This document shows, piece by piece, positions 1 to 7,253 of a stretch of 9,909 nt of DNA. Below the pieces are notes generated by a model. That model was given only the letters and a program-made list of their open reading frames with translations. It ran no database searches and was not told the DNA's origin. How positions within the stretch are numbered: the first letter of the stretch is position 1; every line of letters starts with the position of its first letter. This stretch comes from Cyclobacteriaceae bacterium (GTDB lineage: Bacteria; Bacteroidota; Bacteroidia; Cytophagales; Cyclobacteriaceae), in the NCBI GenBank assembly GCA_030589835.1, contig JAUUZS010000103.1:1-9909 (forward strand), written 5' to 3'. The position numbers and the translations under genes were made by a program.

Positions 1-214
1 TGACGAGGAACACTATTAACCAGTGTCATCTTAACTTGTGCATTTGTGAAAATGTTAGACCTCTGAAGGACGGAGCAAATAACGACATTGAATTTGTGCG
101 GTTTAAAAAAATGTGATAACTCGCAGTGACGTGGTTTTTTTAATCGAACTCAGGAAAGAAATAAATTCTATTATTCAGATGGATACCGGAAAATTAAAAA
201 TAGATTTTTATTTG
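1..214. other. Left-edge non-coding stretch downstream of the glycosidase-like gene
   Basis: No recognisable gene lies here. The plus strand is open in frame 3 from the window edge to a stop codon near 114-116. That gives about 37 residues (ending IEFVRFKKM) with no start codon inside the window. It could be the tail of a gene lying to the left, but I recognise no family and would not call it. The minus strand is the 3' flank of the gene ending at 215. It contains the small palindrome TATTCC-ATA-GGAATA (216-230, overlapping that gene's stop codon) and then A/T-rich runs. These are too weak to call a terminator with confidence. Confidence 0.4.
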
Positions 215-1249
215 TTATTCCATAGGAATACGGAATAGCCTGATTTCATGCGAATTGTTAGGATTGGAAACCTCAGCATAGACAAATAATTCTTTGTCTA
301 CCACCATCCAATGGGAATATCTCCAGGTGTAAAAATCTCCCGGTGTAGTGCTCATAACCAGAGGGGAATTTGGCGTCAGATCCGTTATGTTGTGAAGGTC
401 GAATGTAAATCCTATGCCGGTGACCACGTTGTATACCGGGTCGTACCAGGTCGTGCTCGATCCCTCATAGATAAACAGGTATCCAATTCCCAGGGGCAAC
501 ACGGAGGCTGGCCGGATAAAGAAATTGTGCCATCCGCTTAGATCCAGGATGGGTTGATTCACATCACCAACAGGCTCCCAGTTTTCTCCGTCTGCACTGA
601 TGTGATGAAACAAGCGTTCATTTCTTCTGATGTAACCGATGACATAGCAATGGTAATTTCCATCTGCAAAAAGGATGAACGGATCTTTGTATTCCAAAAC
701 TGAAACATCACGATCATATTGTTTTGGCGGAGCCTGGATTACCGGTTTGGCTGTGTTGGCTATGAACTGAGTAGGATCATCGGCATCCTCAAATTTAATG
801 ATGGACCAGGGGCCTTTTTTCCATGGCCCGCAAGCATACAATTTAAACTTTTTCGTAATGGGATCGATGAGCAGTGCCGGGCGTTCAAACCCTGGAATCG
901 GCACAGATTCCCGCCTTATCTCATGCACTTTTGTGAAATTAATCCCATCCGGGCTTTTTAGAATCCGAATCTCAAAACCACGTAATCCTCTCGGATGCTC
1001 CGGACTTCGCATTCGTGCCGCCATCCAGAAAATGCCATCATCATCTCTGACAACCGATGGGGCACCTGCCCAATACTCCGCCTGGTCTTTATCAGGTTTT
1101 AATACCGTTTCATAGTGATCGAATTTACTGGAGATATGCATCAAACGCTCGGCAATATTTGGATGTGGGCCATTCCATTGTTGAGCAAATGCTGTATTGC
1201 AGAAAATAAGAATTGCGAATATGGAGCTAAGTTGAATATGTTTTGGCAT
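215..1249 (-). CDS. Secreted beta-propeller glycosidase-like protein (GH43/GH130-like fold)
   Basis: The predicted protein has 344 residues. I chose the ATG at 1249 rather than the upstream in-frame start at 1294. It is preceded by AGGA at 7 nt spacing, and the protein then begins with a clean signal peptide (MPKHI, hydrophobic core at residues 9-17, AFA-Q cut near residue 22), so export is likely. The mature part has recurring blade-like strands: APSVVRDDDGIFWMAAR, a KDPFILFADGNYHCYV segment resembling the DPF/DPY motif of GH43-type five-bladed propellers, FIYEGSS, and a C-terminal ELFVYAEVS...IRLFRI strand. Catalytic acids cannot be assigned by eye. It follows a secreted esterase-like gene on the same strand after about 200 bp, which suggests a joint role in glycan breakdown. 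Substrate and exact family are unknown; it could be a non-catalytic propeller. Confidence 0.6.
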   Translation of the reverse strand: MPKHIQLSSIFAILIFCNTAFAQQWNGPHPNIAERLMHISSKFDHYETVLKPDKDQAEYWAGAPSVVRDDDGIFWMAARMRSPEHPRGLRGFEIRILKSPDGINFTKVHEIRRESVPIPGFERPALLIDPITKKFKLYACGPWKKGPWSIIKFEDADDPTQFIANTAKPVIQAPPKQYDRDVSVLEYKDPFILFADGNYHCYVIGYIRRNERLFHHISADGENWEPVGDVNQPILDLSGWHNFFIRPASVLPLGIGYLFIYEGSSTTWYDPVYNVVTGIGFTFDLHNITDLTPNSPLVMSTTPGDFYTWRYSHWMVVDKELFVYAEVSNPNNSHEIRLFRIPME

Positions 1250-1256
1250 TTTATTT

Positions 1257-1260
1257 TCCT
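1257..1260 (-). promoter_or_regulatory. Ribosome binding site deciding the glycosidase-like start
   Basis: AGGA on the minus strand lies 7 nt before the ATG at 1249. It supports that start over the upstream ATG at 1294, which would place 15 polar residues before the signal peptide. Confidence 0.55.
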
Positions 1261-1370
1261 TATACCTGACCCTAAGTGTTATGAGTAAAAGCAATACAAC
1301 TAAAATTAAAAGTTCAGAAAATTGTGGCTACAGCACCTTCGAATTTCATACGCTATGCTGATAACGTGTG

Positions 1371-1447
1371 TTCTTCTAACCTCTATCTTTCTATCTTTCT
1401 TTCTATCCTCTAACTTCTAACTTCTAACTTTCTCACTTCTATCTTCA
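1371..1447. repeat. Degenerate pyrimidine-rich tandem repeat (polypurine on coding strand)
   Basis: The plus strand is almost entirely C/T with scattered A. It includes three copies of a 7-bp unit (CTAACTT, around 1410-1430) and several copies of TCTATCTT/TCTTTC. It sits directly after the stop codon of the hydrolase gene (stop at 1451-1453) and before the next gene, so its transcript would be a G/A-rich spacer. It is not CRISPR-like, because the units are 7-8 bp with no spacers. Similar but non-identical low-complexity runs follow two other genes in the window. Confidence 0.6.
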
Positions 1448-1450
1448 CGT

Positions 1451-2617
1451 TTACCAGACCACTTTATCATTTGACTTTACTGTATGTGCCGGAAGCGGAT
1501 TTTCATCATTGAAAATTTTGAAATTGCCATAGTCTTCTATAACTACCCTATCTTCAGAGATTTCTCCATTCTCATCCTGAATATTACCAAGTTTTAGTTT
1601 CAGGTGTTCGGCCATAAACGGATACATCGCAAGGCGCTTGTTGATTCCGTAATCATGCACCTCCTTTGGCAAATGAACATGCCCTACATTGTCTTTTTTG
1701 CCATACAATCCATATATGTATTGCATGAATGGGTATTCAACTGTAGTATTGTTTTTCGTCCAGTCGTCGCCATCTGAAATAATCATCTGAGGCTTTGGTG
1801 CAAAGCAAGATGCGATTTCAACATTATTGGTTTGATGGTGGTCACTTTTGTGAATGGGCATACCGCTCTCACCAACACAACCGCCGAAAAAGTGCGCGGA
1901 AACCATTACTGTAGGAACCGACACATCGATTCTTGAGTCAACGGCAGCCAACAGAAATGCCTGAGTGCCTCCTCCTGAAGCTCCGGTAACACCGATTCGC
2001 TTCTTGTCAATTTTATCCAGCGTAAGCAAAAAATCAACCACCCTGATGCTATTCCACAGTTGTAATTTGAGTGTTTTAGGTTTTCTGTGCACCCATCCAT
2101 GATCTGCCATTTCGCCATAGCCTACCATATCATATGTAAACACATATGCACCCATCATAGCCAGGGAGGCTGCTCTAAGTTGCACATCGGACCGGTACCT
2201 TCCATAATCGTTCGGTTTGGACCAATGCCCATGAGGTGATACGATGCCTGCTATTTTTCCTTTTGGCTGTGCCGGGGCATACAGCGCGCCGGTCACAAAA
2301 ACACCGGGAAGGCTCTCGAAAGCAATGTTCTCCACGGTATATGATCCATAGCGTCGAAGTTCTGTTCTGATGACATTGAGTGGGTTTCGTTCCGGGAACG
2401 TTTCTAATTCAGCACCTGTAAGAATCCCCGCACGAATGATTTCGGCCCTGGCTTCCCATGCTTGTTTGGTGGTAATTTCTGCCTGCGTTTGCTTTAAAAT
2501 TTTGGCGGCTTCTTTTTCTTTATAATATGCTCCCTGGCAGAGCATATCGTCCTGGCCAAAAGCAAGTGTGGTAGTAAATGTCAGCGCCAGCAAAAAATAA
2601 CGTGTTCCTTTTTTCAT
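1451..2617 (-). CDS. Secreted alpha/beta hydrolase, acetyl-xylan-esterase / Abhydrolase_7-like
   Basis: The protein has 388 residues with an N-terminal signal peptide (MKKGTRYFLLALTFTTTLAFGQ; cut near residue 21). The alpha/beta-hydrolase fold is clear. SPHGH at 127-131 looks like the oxyanion-hole HG motif, and GASGGGT at 212-218 is the nucleophile elbow with Ser214. SDGDD at 281-285 supplies the candidate acid, and EVHDYG places the catalytic histidine at His321. A GxSxGG elbow with a preceding long helical region is typical of secreted acetyl-xylan-esterase-like enzymes (AXE1/Abhydrolase_7 group), which remove acetyl or other ester groups from polysaccharides. The substrate is inferred. 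The gene starts at ATG 2617 with only a weak upstream purine tract. It lies about 160 bp after the amidotransferase gene and before a secreted propeller protein, which fits a small exported carbohydrate-processing pair. A peptidase role is less likely. Confidence 0.75.
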   Translation of the reverse strand: MKKGTRYFLLALTFTTTLAFGQDDMLCQGAYYKEKEAAKILKQTQAEITTKQAWEARAEIIRAGILTGAELETFPERNPLNVIRTELRRYGSYTVENIAFESLPGVFVTGALYAPAQPKGKIAGIVSPHGHWSKPNDYGRYRSDVQLRAASLAMMGAYVFTYDMVGYGEMADHGWVHRKPKTLKLQLWNSIRVVDFLLTLDKIDKKRIGVTGASGGGTQAFLLAAVDSRIDVSVPTVMVSAHFFGGCVGESGMPIHKSDHHQTNNVEIASCFAPKPQMIISDGDDWTKNNTTVEYPFMQYIYGLYGKKDNVGHVHLPKEVHDYGINKRLAMYPFMAEHLKLKLGNIQDENGEISEDRVVIEDYGNFKIFNDENPLPAHTVKSNDKVVW

Positions 2618-2773
2618 ATTTCAAGTGAATTTTGATTTTATATGTAAACTATCCCGGAATTGACACGGAAGATTATTTTTGTATGATTATTTTTTTTTCT
2701 CATAATCACAATGCATAAAGATAGCACTTTTATAAAAAAATAAAATTCACCCAGACTATGCGCTTAATATGAA

Positions 2774-3574
2774 TCATTTAGGATTCACTGCATAATCAAG
2801 CCAATACCGCACCTCCTGGGTATGGAGCTTATAATTGCTGATTGATTCCGGTAAATGATTTTTTTGCTCGAGATTAGTAGCAAAAACTTCAAGATCTTCA
2901 TCTGATTTAAAAAAACCATCTTTTATCAGCTTATCTGAAGCATATCTGGCCGTAAACGCCATGTCCTCAACAGTGAATTCAGGATGGTATTGAACCCCAA
3001 AAAATTCAGTTTTTCGATGTTTTATACTTAATGCCTGAACTTCTGAATGGCCATTTTTTGCTAGAATGGTAGCATAGTCAGGTATTTTGACCACTTCATC
3101 TGAATGGACTGAAAGGGCTTTGAATGGACTTTTTCTCCCTTGAAAACATGGATGCATTTTCCCTGCTTCAGTCAATTCTATAGGATCTGTAATGCCAAGC
3201 TCTCGTCCTTTAGCACAATTAGCAACTTTTCCACCTGTCACAGTCACCGCTATTTGCAATCCCCAGCAGCTACCATATAAAGGAACTCCACTGCGAAATA
3301 CATCCTCTGCGAAGGTGAGTTGACGCACCACAGAAGGTGATGGGTCGTTTACAAATAGTGAGCTTCCCGTCCACAATACCCCATCGAATGCAGCAAGTTT
3401 TTTAAGGGATGGTAATAATACATCATTGTCAGCAGGAAAAGCAACTTCAATCTTTGCCCCGGGGTGCAGAAGATTCAACATGCTTTGAAAACGTATGTGA
3501 TAGGGAACGCCCCCGTTAGCTTCACGCTTTTCCCATAGTTCCCTGGGATTTCCTTCTACTACCAATAAACGCAT
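2774..3574 (-). CDS. Class I glutamine amidotransferase (GMP-synthase-like GATase domain protein)
   Basis: The protein has 266 residues and consists of a single GATase1 domain with a short C-terminal extension (about residues 215-266). The catalytic triad is visible: the nucleophile elbow YGSCWGLQ with Cys103, and QYHPEF with His197 and Glu199. The layout matches stand-alone GMP-synthase-like amidotransferases rather than the Peptidase_C26 family of PuuD. No synthetase domain is attached, so the protein probably hydrolyses a gamma-glutamyl amide, or feeds ammonia to a partner. It lies 163 bp downstream of a gamma-glutamyl-amine ligase homologue and two genes after an amine permease. By context it may release glutamate from a gamma-glutamyl intermediate; this is inference. 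The start is ATG 3574, because MRLLVVEGN is the expected first beta strand. The best alternative is a plain glutamine-using detoxification enzyme. Confidence 0.8.
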   Translation of the reverse strand: MRLLVVEGNPRELWEKREANGGVPYHIRFQSMLNLLHPGAKIEVAFPADNDVLLPSLKKLAAFDGVLWTGSSLFVNDPSPSVVRQLTFAEDVFRSGVPLYGSCWGLQIAVTVTGGKVANCAKGRELGITDPIELTEAGKMHPCFQGRKSPFKALSVHSDEVVKIPDYATILAKNGHSEVQALSIKHRKTEFFGVQYHPEFTVEDMAFTARYASDKLIKDGFFKSDEDLEVFATNLEQKNHLPESISNYKLHTQEVRYWLDYAVNPK

Positions 3575-3658
3575 TTACAGATATTTATTTTGTCCGTATA
3601 AAATTGATCTAAAGCAGCAAATTCTTCAATGATCATTTCTTGCTTATTCACTTTAAAT

Positions 3659-3666
3659 CAAATGTA
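3659..3666 (-). promoter_or_regulatory. Candidate Bacteroidota -7 promoter box before the amidotransferase gene
   Basis: On the minus strand TACATTTG matches the Bacteroidota -7 consensus TAnnTTTG exactly. It would give a leader of about 80 nt. A convincing -33 TTG element is not seen at the usual 19-21 nt upstream, where the polypurine repeat lies, so this is tentative. If real, the amidotransferase could be transcribed separately from the ligase gene. Confidence 0.25.
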
Positions 3667-3674
3667 TGTCTTCC

Positions 3675-3702
3675 CATTCACTCATTCTCGCATTCACTCA
3701 TT
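3675..3702. repeat. Perfect 12-bp direct repeat CATTCACTCATT, two copies
   Basis: CATTCACTCATT occurs at 3675-3686 and again at 3691-3702, separated by CTCG. On the coding (minus) strand it reads AATGAGTGAATG, a purine-rich tract. It lies in the 163-bp gap after the ligase gene. Its position after a stop codon and its composition recall the repeats at 1371-1447 and 5127-5155, although the unit differs. Confidence 0.65.
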
Positions 3703-3737
3703 AATCCATCACCTATTTTGTCAGCAGCAATCCCAAT

Positions 3738-5093
3738 CTAAATCCCCTCAAAATATCTTTCCATTTGCCAATCCGTTATCGCTTTTCGTTGTTGAAGTTC
3801 TTCCCATTCCCTGGTATAGGCATAATGATCCACAAACCGGTCACCAAATAATTCCCTGGCCGGTTGCGAAGTTTTCAATTTAGCCGCAGCATCAAATAAT
3901 GTGGATGGAAGTTTCAGCTCATCAGCATACTCCTTTTCATATGCATTACCCTGGATGGGATTGTCCGGTTCAATTTTATGTTCAATTCCCCAAATCCCTG
4001 AACCAATTGCCGCAGCCAAAGCAAGGTAAGGATTGATATCGGCAGCAGCTATGCGGTATTCTACGCGTTGTGACTTCGGGTTTCCCGGAATGGCCCGAAT
4101 AGCACAGGTTCTGTTGTCCAATCCCCAGGAGGCAGTGGTAGGCGCCCAAAATCCGGGTATCAGGCGGGTATAGCTGTTGCACGATGAGGCCACCATAGAT
4201 AGAAATTCCGGCATAAGTTTTTGCTGTCCACCAATAAACCATCGCATTGCATCAGCCATATTGTGTTCCTTTTTCTCATCATAAAAAGCCGATGAACCAT
4301 CCTTATTCTGTAATGAAATATGCAAGTGACCGGATTGCCCGGGATAATCAGCAGACCATTTGGCCATAAAGGTGGCCATCAGACTATTTTGCTGGGCAAG
4401 CACTTTCATAAATGTTTTAAACAATACGGCATTGTCAGCAGCCCGAAGTGCATCACTATGTTCAAGAGAGGCTTCCAGAACCCCGGGGCCAGTTTCTGTA
4501 TGCAGCCCTTCTATCGGCATTTCCATCTCACTTGCCATGTGCATGATCTGATGATATAGATCCGCATGAGTTGAATTTCGAAGTACAGAATATCCAAAAT
4601 TTCCAGGTGTTATGTTTTTTAAATTCCGATACCCTTTTTCCCGGACACTATCTGGCGTTTCATCAAAAAGAAAAAACTCGAACTCAGCTGAAGCCGTTGC
4701 AGAAAATCCTAATTTATCTAAGCGGGACAACACTTTTTTAAGAATAGACCTAGGACACACTGTAGCAGCATCATCTCCAGAAAAGTCGGCCAAAAAAAGA
4801 ACAGACTGCTCGTCTTCAGTCGGAAGCATTCTGCCGCTATTGGGGTCGATATTTGCCCAGGCATCAGGAAAAGCAGTTTGCCAACCCGTATATGAATCTT
4901 TTTCGTACAACACATCATTCGAGTCCCAGCCAAATATGACATCACAAAACCCAAAACCTTTTTCAAGAGCAGATAAGAACTTCTTCTTCTGCACATATTT
5001 TCCACGCAGCACTCCGTCAATATCCGTTATGGCAAGTTTTATATTTTGGATCTGATTTTCTTCGATAAACTGATTTGCACTTTGAATGTCCAT
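3738..5093 (-). CDS. Glutamine-synthetase-family gamma-glutamyl-amine ligase (PuuA/GlnA4-like)
   Basis: The protein has 451 residues, full length for the short glutamine-synthetase (GS) type. The N-terminal beta-grasp region (1-110) carries TDIDGVLRGKY (23-33) and GFCDVIFGWD (48-57). These are seen in gamma-glutamylpolyamine/ethanolamide synthetase relatives rather than housekeeping GS. The catalytic domain holds the expected motifs: SAEFEFFLFD (Glu137/Glu139), ETGPGVLEASLEH (200-212, metal-binding glutamates), SGHLHIS (254-260, His256), RLIPGFWAPTTASWG (310-324) and RVEYRIAAADINPYLA (343-358). Such enzymes use ATP to join the glutamate gamma-carboxyl to an amine in the cytoplasm. The upstream neighbour 62 bp away is an ethanolamine-permease-like transporter, so ethanolamine or a small alkyl/polyamine is the likely acceptor; this is inferred. 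No adenylylation-site region like that of GlnA is evident. The start is ATG 5093. Ordinary glutamine synthesis is the alternative but less likely. Confidence 0.8.
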   Translation of the reverse strand: MDIQSANQFIEENQIQNIKLAITDIDGVLRGKYVQKKKFLSALEKGFGFCDVIFGWDSNDVLYEKDSYTGWQTAFPDAWANIDPNSGRMLPTEDEQSVLFLADFSGDDAATVCPRSILKKVLSRLDKLGFSATASAEFEFFLFDETPDSVREKGYRNLKNITPGNFGYSVLRNSTHADLYHQIMHMASEMEMPIEGLHTETGPGVLEASLEHSDALRAADNAVLFKTFMKVLAQQNSLMATFMAKWSADYPGQSGHLHISLQNKDGSSAFYDEKKEHNMADAMRWFIGGQQKLMPEFLSMVASSCNSYTRLIPGFWAPTTASWGLDNRTCAIRAIPGNPKSQRVEYRIAAADINPYLALAAAIGSGIWGIEHKIEPDNPIQGNAYEKEYADELKLPSTLFDAAAKLKTSQPARELFGDRFVDHYAYTREWEELQQRKAITDWQMERYFEGI

Positions 5094-5126
5094 TGTATTC
5101 TATTCTTTAATATAAAATTATTGATA

Positions 5127-5155
5127 CCCAGCACCTAGCACCCAGTCCCCAGTTC
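5127..5155. repeat. Short degenerate repeat CCCAGCAC/CTAGCAC/CCAGTCC
   Basis: Four imperfect 7-8 bp units (CCCAGCAC, CTAGCAC, CCAGTCC, CCAGTTC) fill about half of the 62-bp gap between the permease stop codon and the ligase start. On the coding strand it reads as a G-rich run (CTGGGGACTGGGTGCTAGGTGCTGGG). The tract follows the permease stop directly, as the other two repeats follow their genes. Confidence 0.55.
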
Positions 5156-6643
5156 TCACCTCTCTTCTTTCTGGCTCATGGCAAACTCTTCTTCAGGGGA
5201 CAAAATTAAGCGATGTCGGCCATGTAATCCAAAGTAAATCAATCCTATGATTAAATATCCTATAGCGCTAAATACAGCAACCCGATAAGCCAAATCCTGC
5301 AATTGATAATATATGGTGACCAGGGCAATTAAGATGGTGATCCAGGCGCCGGTTTTTCCGAATGGGCTGATATATGGGCGCTTCAAATTTGGTCGTCTGA
5401 TTCGTAATAAAATAAATGAGGCACTTTGCAGCACGTATGAAAGCATGGCGCTAAATACGGCCATATTTAGTAATGCTCCGCCAATAAAGATTCCGCTTTG
5501 TTCGGTTCCGGCCAAAAATCGCGTTAGCATCAAAACTGCAAAACCAATAACCGAACCGGTAATTAAGGCCGTGTAAGGAGTTTTTCGTTTGCTATGCGTA
5601 ATGGATAAGGATATAGGGAAATAACCGGCCCTTGACAGGGAATAGATTTGCCTTCCAAATGCAAAAATAATGGTATGAAAAGAGGCGATCAGGCCAATAA
5701 CGGCTACCAGGGTTAAGCCTTTGGCAATGCTTGTTCCATACAAAAATTCAAATCCATCGAGCAAAGGCTCACCGGATTGTGAAAGGGCATAAGCCCCTAG
5801 AGGTATCGATGAATTCAGCCATAAAATCATAAAGGCGGATATGATCAGGGTAATCATTCCATACGTCAGGCCTTTGGGCATATCTTTTTTAGGATCCACG
5901 GATTCTTCAGCAGCAAGAGGTAATTGCTCGATCGCCAAAAATAACCACACCGCAAATGGCATAGCGCCCAGAATGCCGGCAATTCCCATCGGAAGAAATT
6001 TGCCATGTCCACCACTTAGTAGCTCGGCTTTTCCATTGATACCCGCTTTTATATTTAATGCATTAGTTGCAAAATCTATATTACCAATAGATGAAATCCA
6101 AAAAACTACCAAACAAAGCAATGCCAAAATAGTGATCACCACCGTAAGCCGGAATGATAACTCGACTCCGACAATATTTAGAATGGTAAAGAACGCATAA
6201 AAACCAAACCACCAGTAGGGGAGACTTTCGGGGCCTGTTTCGAATATCCCACTCATATAGGAACTTATAAAAAACACAATGACCGCCGGTGTTAGTACAA
6301 ACTCCATATTTTCTACCAGTCCTGTGAAAAAACCACCCCATGGCCCCATCGATGAACGTGCAAAGGAATAAGCTCCGCCAGTATGCGGTAATGCCGGTGA
6401 CATTTCTGCAACACTTTGCGTTAGACCGATATACATAATAGCGATGATGATGGTGGCTAAAAACATTCCTCCCCACCCTCCTGAAGCCAGGCCAAGGTTC
6501 CATCCTGAAAAATGTCCTGATATCACAGCGCCCACTCCAAGAGCCCAAAGTGACCAAACCCCTGCATGTCGTTTCAATTGACGGGATTCAAAATATGATT
6601 TGTCCTTTTTTTGATAGGACACACCTTTTAACTTACTATTCAT
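5156..6643 (-). CDS. eat: APC-family amino acid/amine permease, ethanolamine-permease-like
   Basis: The protein has 495 residues with about 12 hydrophobic membrane spans and short polar ends, typical of the APC superfamily, so it sits in the inner membrane. After a cytoplasmic N-terminus (YFESRQLKRHAGVWSLWA), the first span carries LGVGAVISGHFSGWNLGL (35-52). This closely resembles the signature of the ethanolamine permease (EAT) subgroup. It is followed by GGWGGMF, AEMSPALPHTGGAYSFAR and GPWGGFFTGLVE, all typical of that group. The next gene, a gamma-glutamyl-amine ligase homologue, starts only 62 bp downstream on the same strand, so the pair probably takes up an amine and traps it as a gamma-glutamyl conjugate. 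The start is ATG 6643, with no strong Shine-Dalgarno. A general amino acid permease is the alternative; the subgroup call rests on motif memory, so the symbol is tentative. Confidence 0.75.
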   Translation of the reverse strand: MNSKLKGVSYQKKDKSYFESRQLKRHAGVWSLWALGVGAVISGHFSGWNLGLASGGWGGMFLATIIIAIMYIGLTQSVAEMSPALPHTGGAYSFARSSMGPWGGFFTGLVENMEFVLTPAVIVFFISSYMSGIFETGPESLPYWWFGFYAFFTILNIVGVELSFRLTVVITILALLCLVVFWISSIGNIDFATNALNIKAGINGKAELLSGGHGKFLPMGIAGILGAMPFAVWLFLAIEQLPLAAEESVDPKKDMPKGLTYGMITLIISAFMILWLNSSIPLGAYALSQSGEPLLDGFEFLYGTSIAKGLTLVAVIGLIASFHTIIFAFGRQIYSLSRAGYFPISLSITHSKRKTPYTALITGSVIGFAVLMLTRFLAGTEQSGIFIGGALLNMAVFSAMLSYVLQSASFILLRIRRPNLKRPYISPFGKTGAWITILIALVTIYYQLQDLAYRVAVFSAIGYLIIGLIYFGLHGRHRLILSPEEEFAMSQKEER

Positions 6644-6901
6644 ATGTAAATAATTGCTTCATAATAAAGTAAAGAGTCTCCTCTTCAATGAGCTGATAGA
6701 TTTAGTTTTTTCTACAACTTAAATGGCTAATATAATGGATGCAATGGAGTGTTCCAAAGGCCTCGCCGTCAGCAAGCTTATGGTGACCGATAGGAGGAAG
6801 TTATAAACGATGAATGGCAAACTCATTGTATTTGAGATCCGGAAAAGAATTCTCAGGATATTTTCGAAAGTAAGTATCCTGATCATTTATATACTATATG
6901 A
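6644..6901. other. Gene-free spacer upstream of the permease gene
   Basis: No supported gene is present. The first 80 bp are the permease leader; the minus strand has TACTTTAT, a partial match to the Bacteroidota -7 box, not called. On the plus strand the transposase reading frame can be followed upstream only through stop codons (TGA at 6899 and 6833). This suggests decayed or unrelated DNA. A plus-strand AGGAGG (6792-6797) precedes an ATG at 6810 that opens a 51-codon frame. That frame runs into the transposase remnant out of frame and is probably chance. Confidence 0.45.
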
Positions 6902-7162
6902 CTTGAAGGGTGTACCCCCAAGATACTTGATGAGGAAGAAATCTTACCCAATGTTCATCGAATAGTTTCATTGCTTAAAAGGTGGCTCTTAGGAACTCAT
7001 CAGAATTATATCGGAGAAGAATACCTATCGTATTATTTGGATGAAAATACATTTAGGTATAATAGACAAAAATCAAACAGCAGGGGACTTCTTTTTCAAA
7101 GATTAGTTGAACAAGGGGTCTTGCATGAACCTGTTGAATATAAATCAATTAAGCGTATGTGA
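6902..7162 (+). pseudogene. IS1595/ISXO2-type transposase, C-terminal remnant
   Basis: The frame encodes about 86 residues matching the end of IS1595-family (ISXO2-like) transposases: ILPNVHRIVSLLKRWLLGTH, then YLSYYLDENTFRYNRQKSNS, RGLLFQRLVEQ and EPVEYKSI. The LLKRWLLGTHQ, YYLDExTFRFN and RGxLFxRL motifs are characteristic. The N-terminal zinc-ribbon and most of the DDE catalytic domain are missing. The frame is stopped upstream by TGA at 6899, and the first start-like codon (TTG 6971) is internal. It is therefore a non-functional scar. No matching terminal inverted repeats were identified. It lies between the amine/hydrolase block and the arsenic block, so it may mark an old insertion at the border. 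Confidence 0.8.
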
Positions 7163-7253
7163 CATGTGCATACCCCAGATTTAGTAAATGCTAATATAAT
7201 ATAGCTTTTTGTCTCCGCTATTACAAAAACCAACTAACACGATACATGAATTT

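Noticed and set aside
216..230. Palindrome TATTCC-ATA-GGAATA as terminator of the glycosidase-like gene
   Set aside because: Three-base loop, weak stem, overlaps the stop codon and lacks an adjoining T-run on the minus-strand transcript.
1371..1447. Possible CRISPR array
   Set aside because: Units are only 7-8 bp with no unique spacers and no cas gene nearby; this is simple low-complexity sequence.
2770..2787. Hairpin TGAATC-ATTTAG-GATTCA over the amidotransferase stop codon, as a terminator
   Set aside because: The stem is only 6 A/T-rich pairs and the T-run on the transcript lies about 26 nt further on, too far for a standard intrinsic terminator.
4612..5055. A 147-codon plus-strand open frame
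   Set aside because: It is antisense to the ligase gene, which has full family motifs across the same bases. No Shine-Dalgarno or family resemblance.
6081..6557. A 158-codon minus-strand open frame inside the permease gene
   Set aside because: It is out of frame with the permease, whose membrane spans and signature motifs cover the same DNA.
6810..6965. A 51-residue plus-strand frame with an upstream AGGAGG (6792-6797)
   Set aside because: Its second half is the transposase remnant read out of frame. The Shine-Dalgarno is 12 nt away and the peptide resembles nothing.
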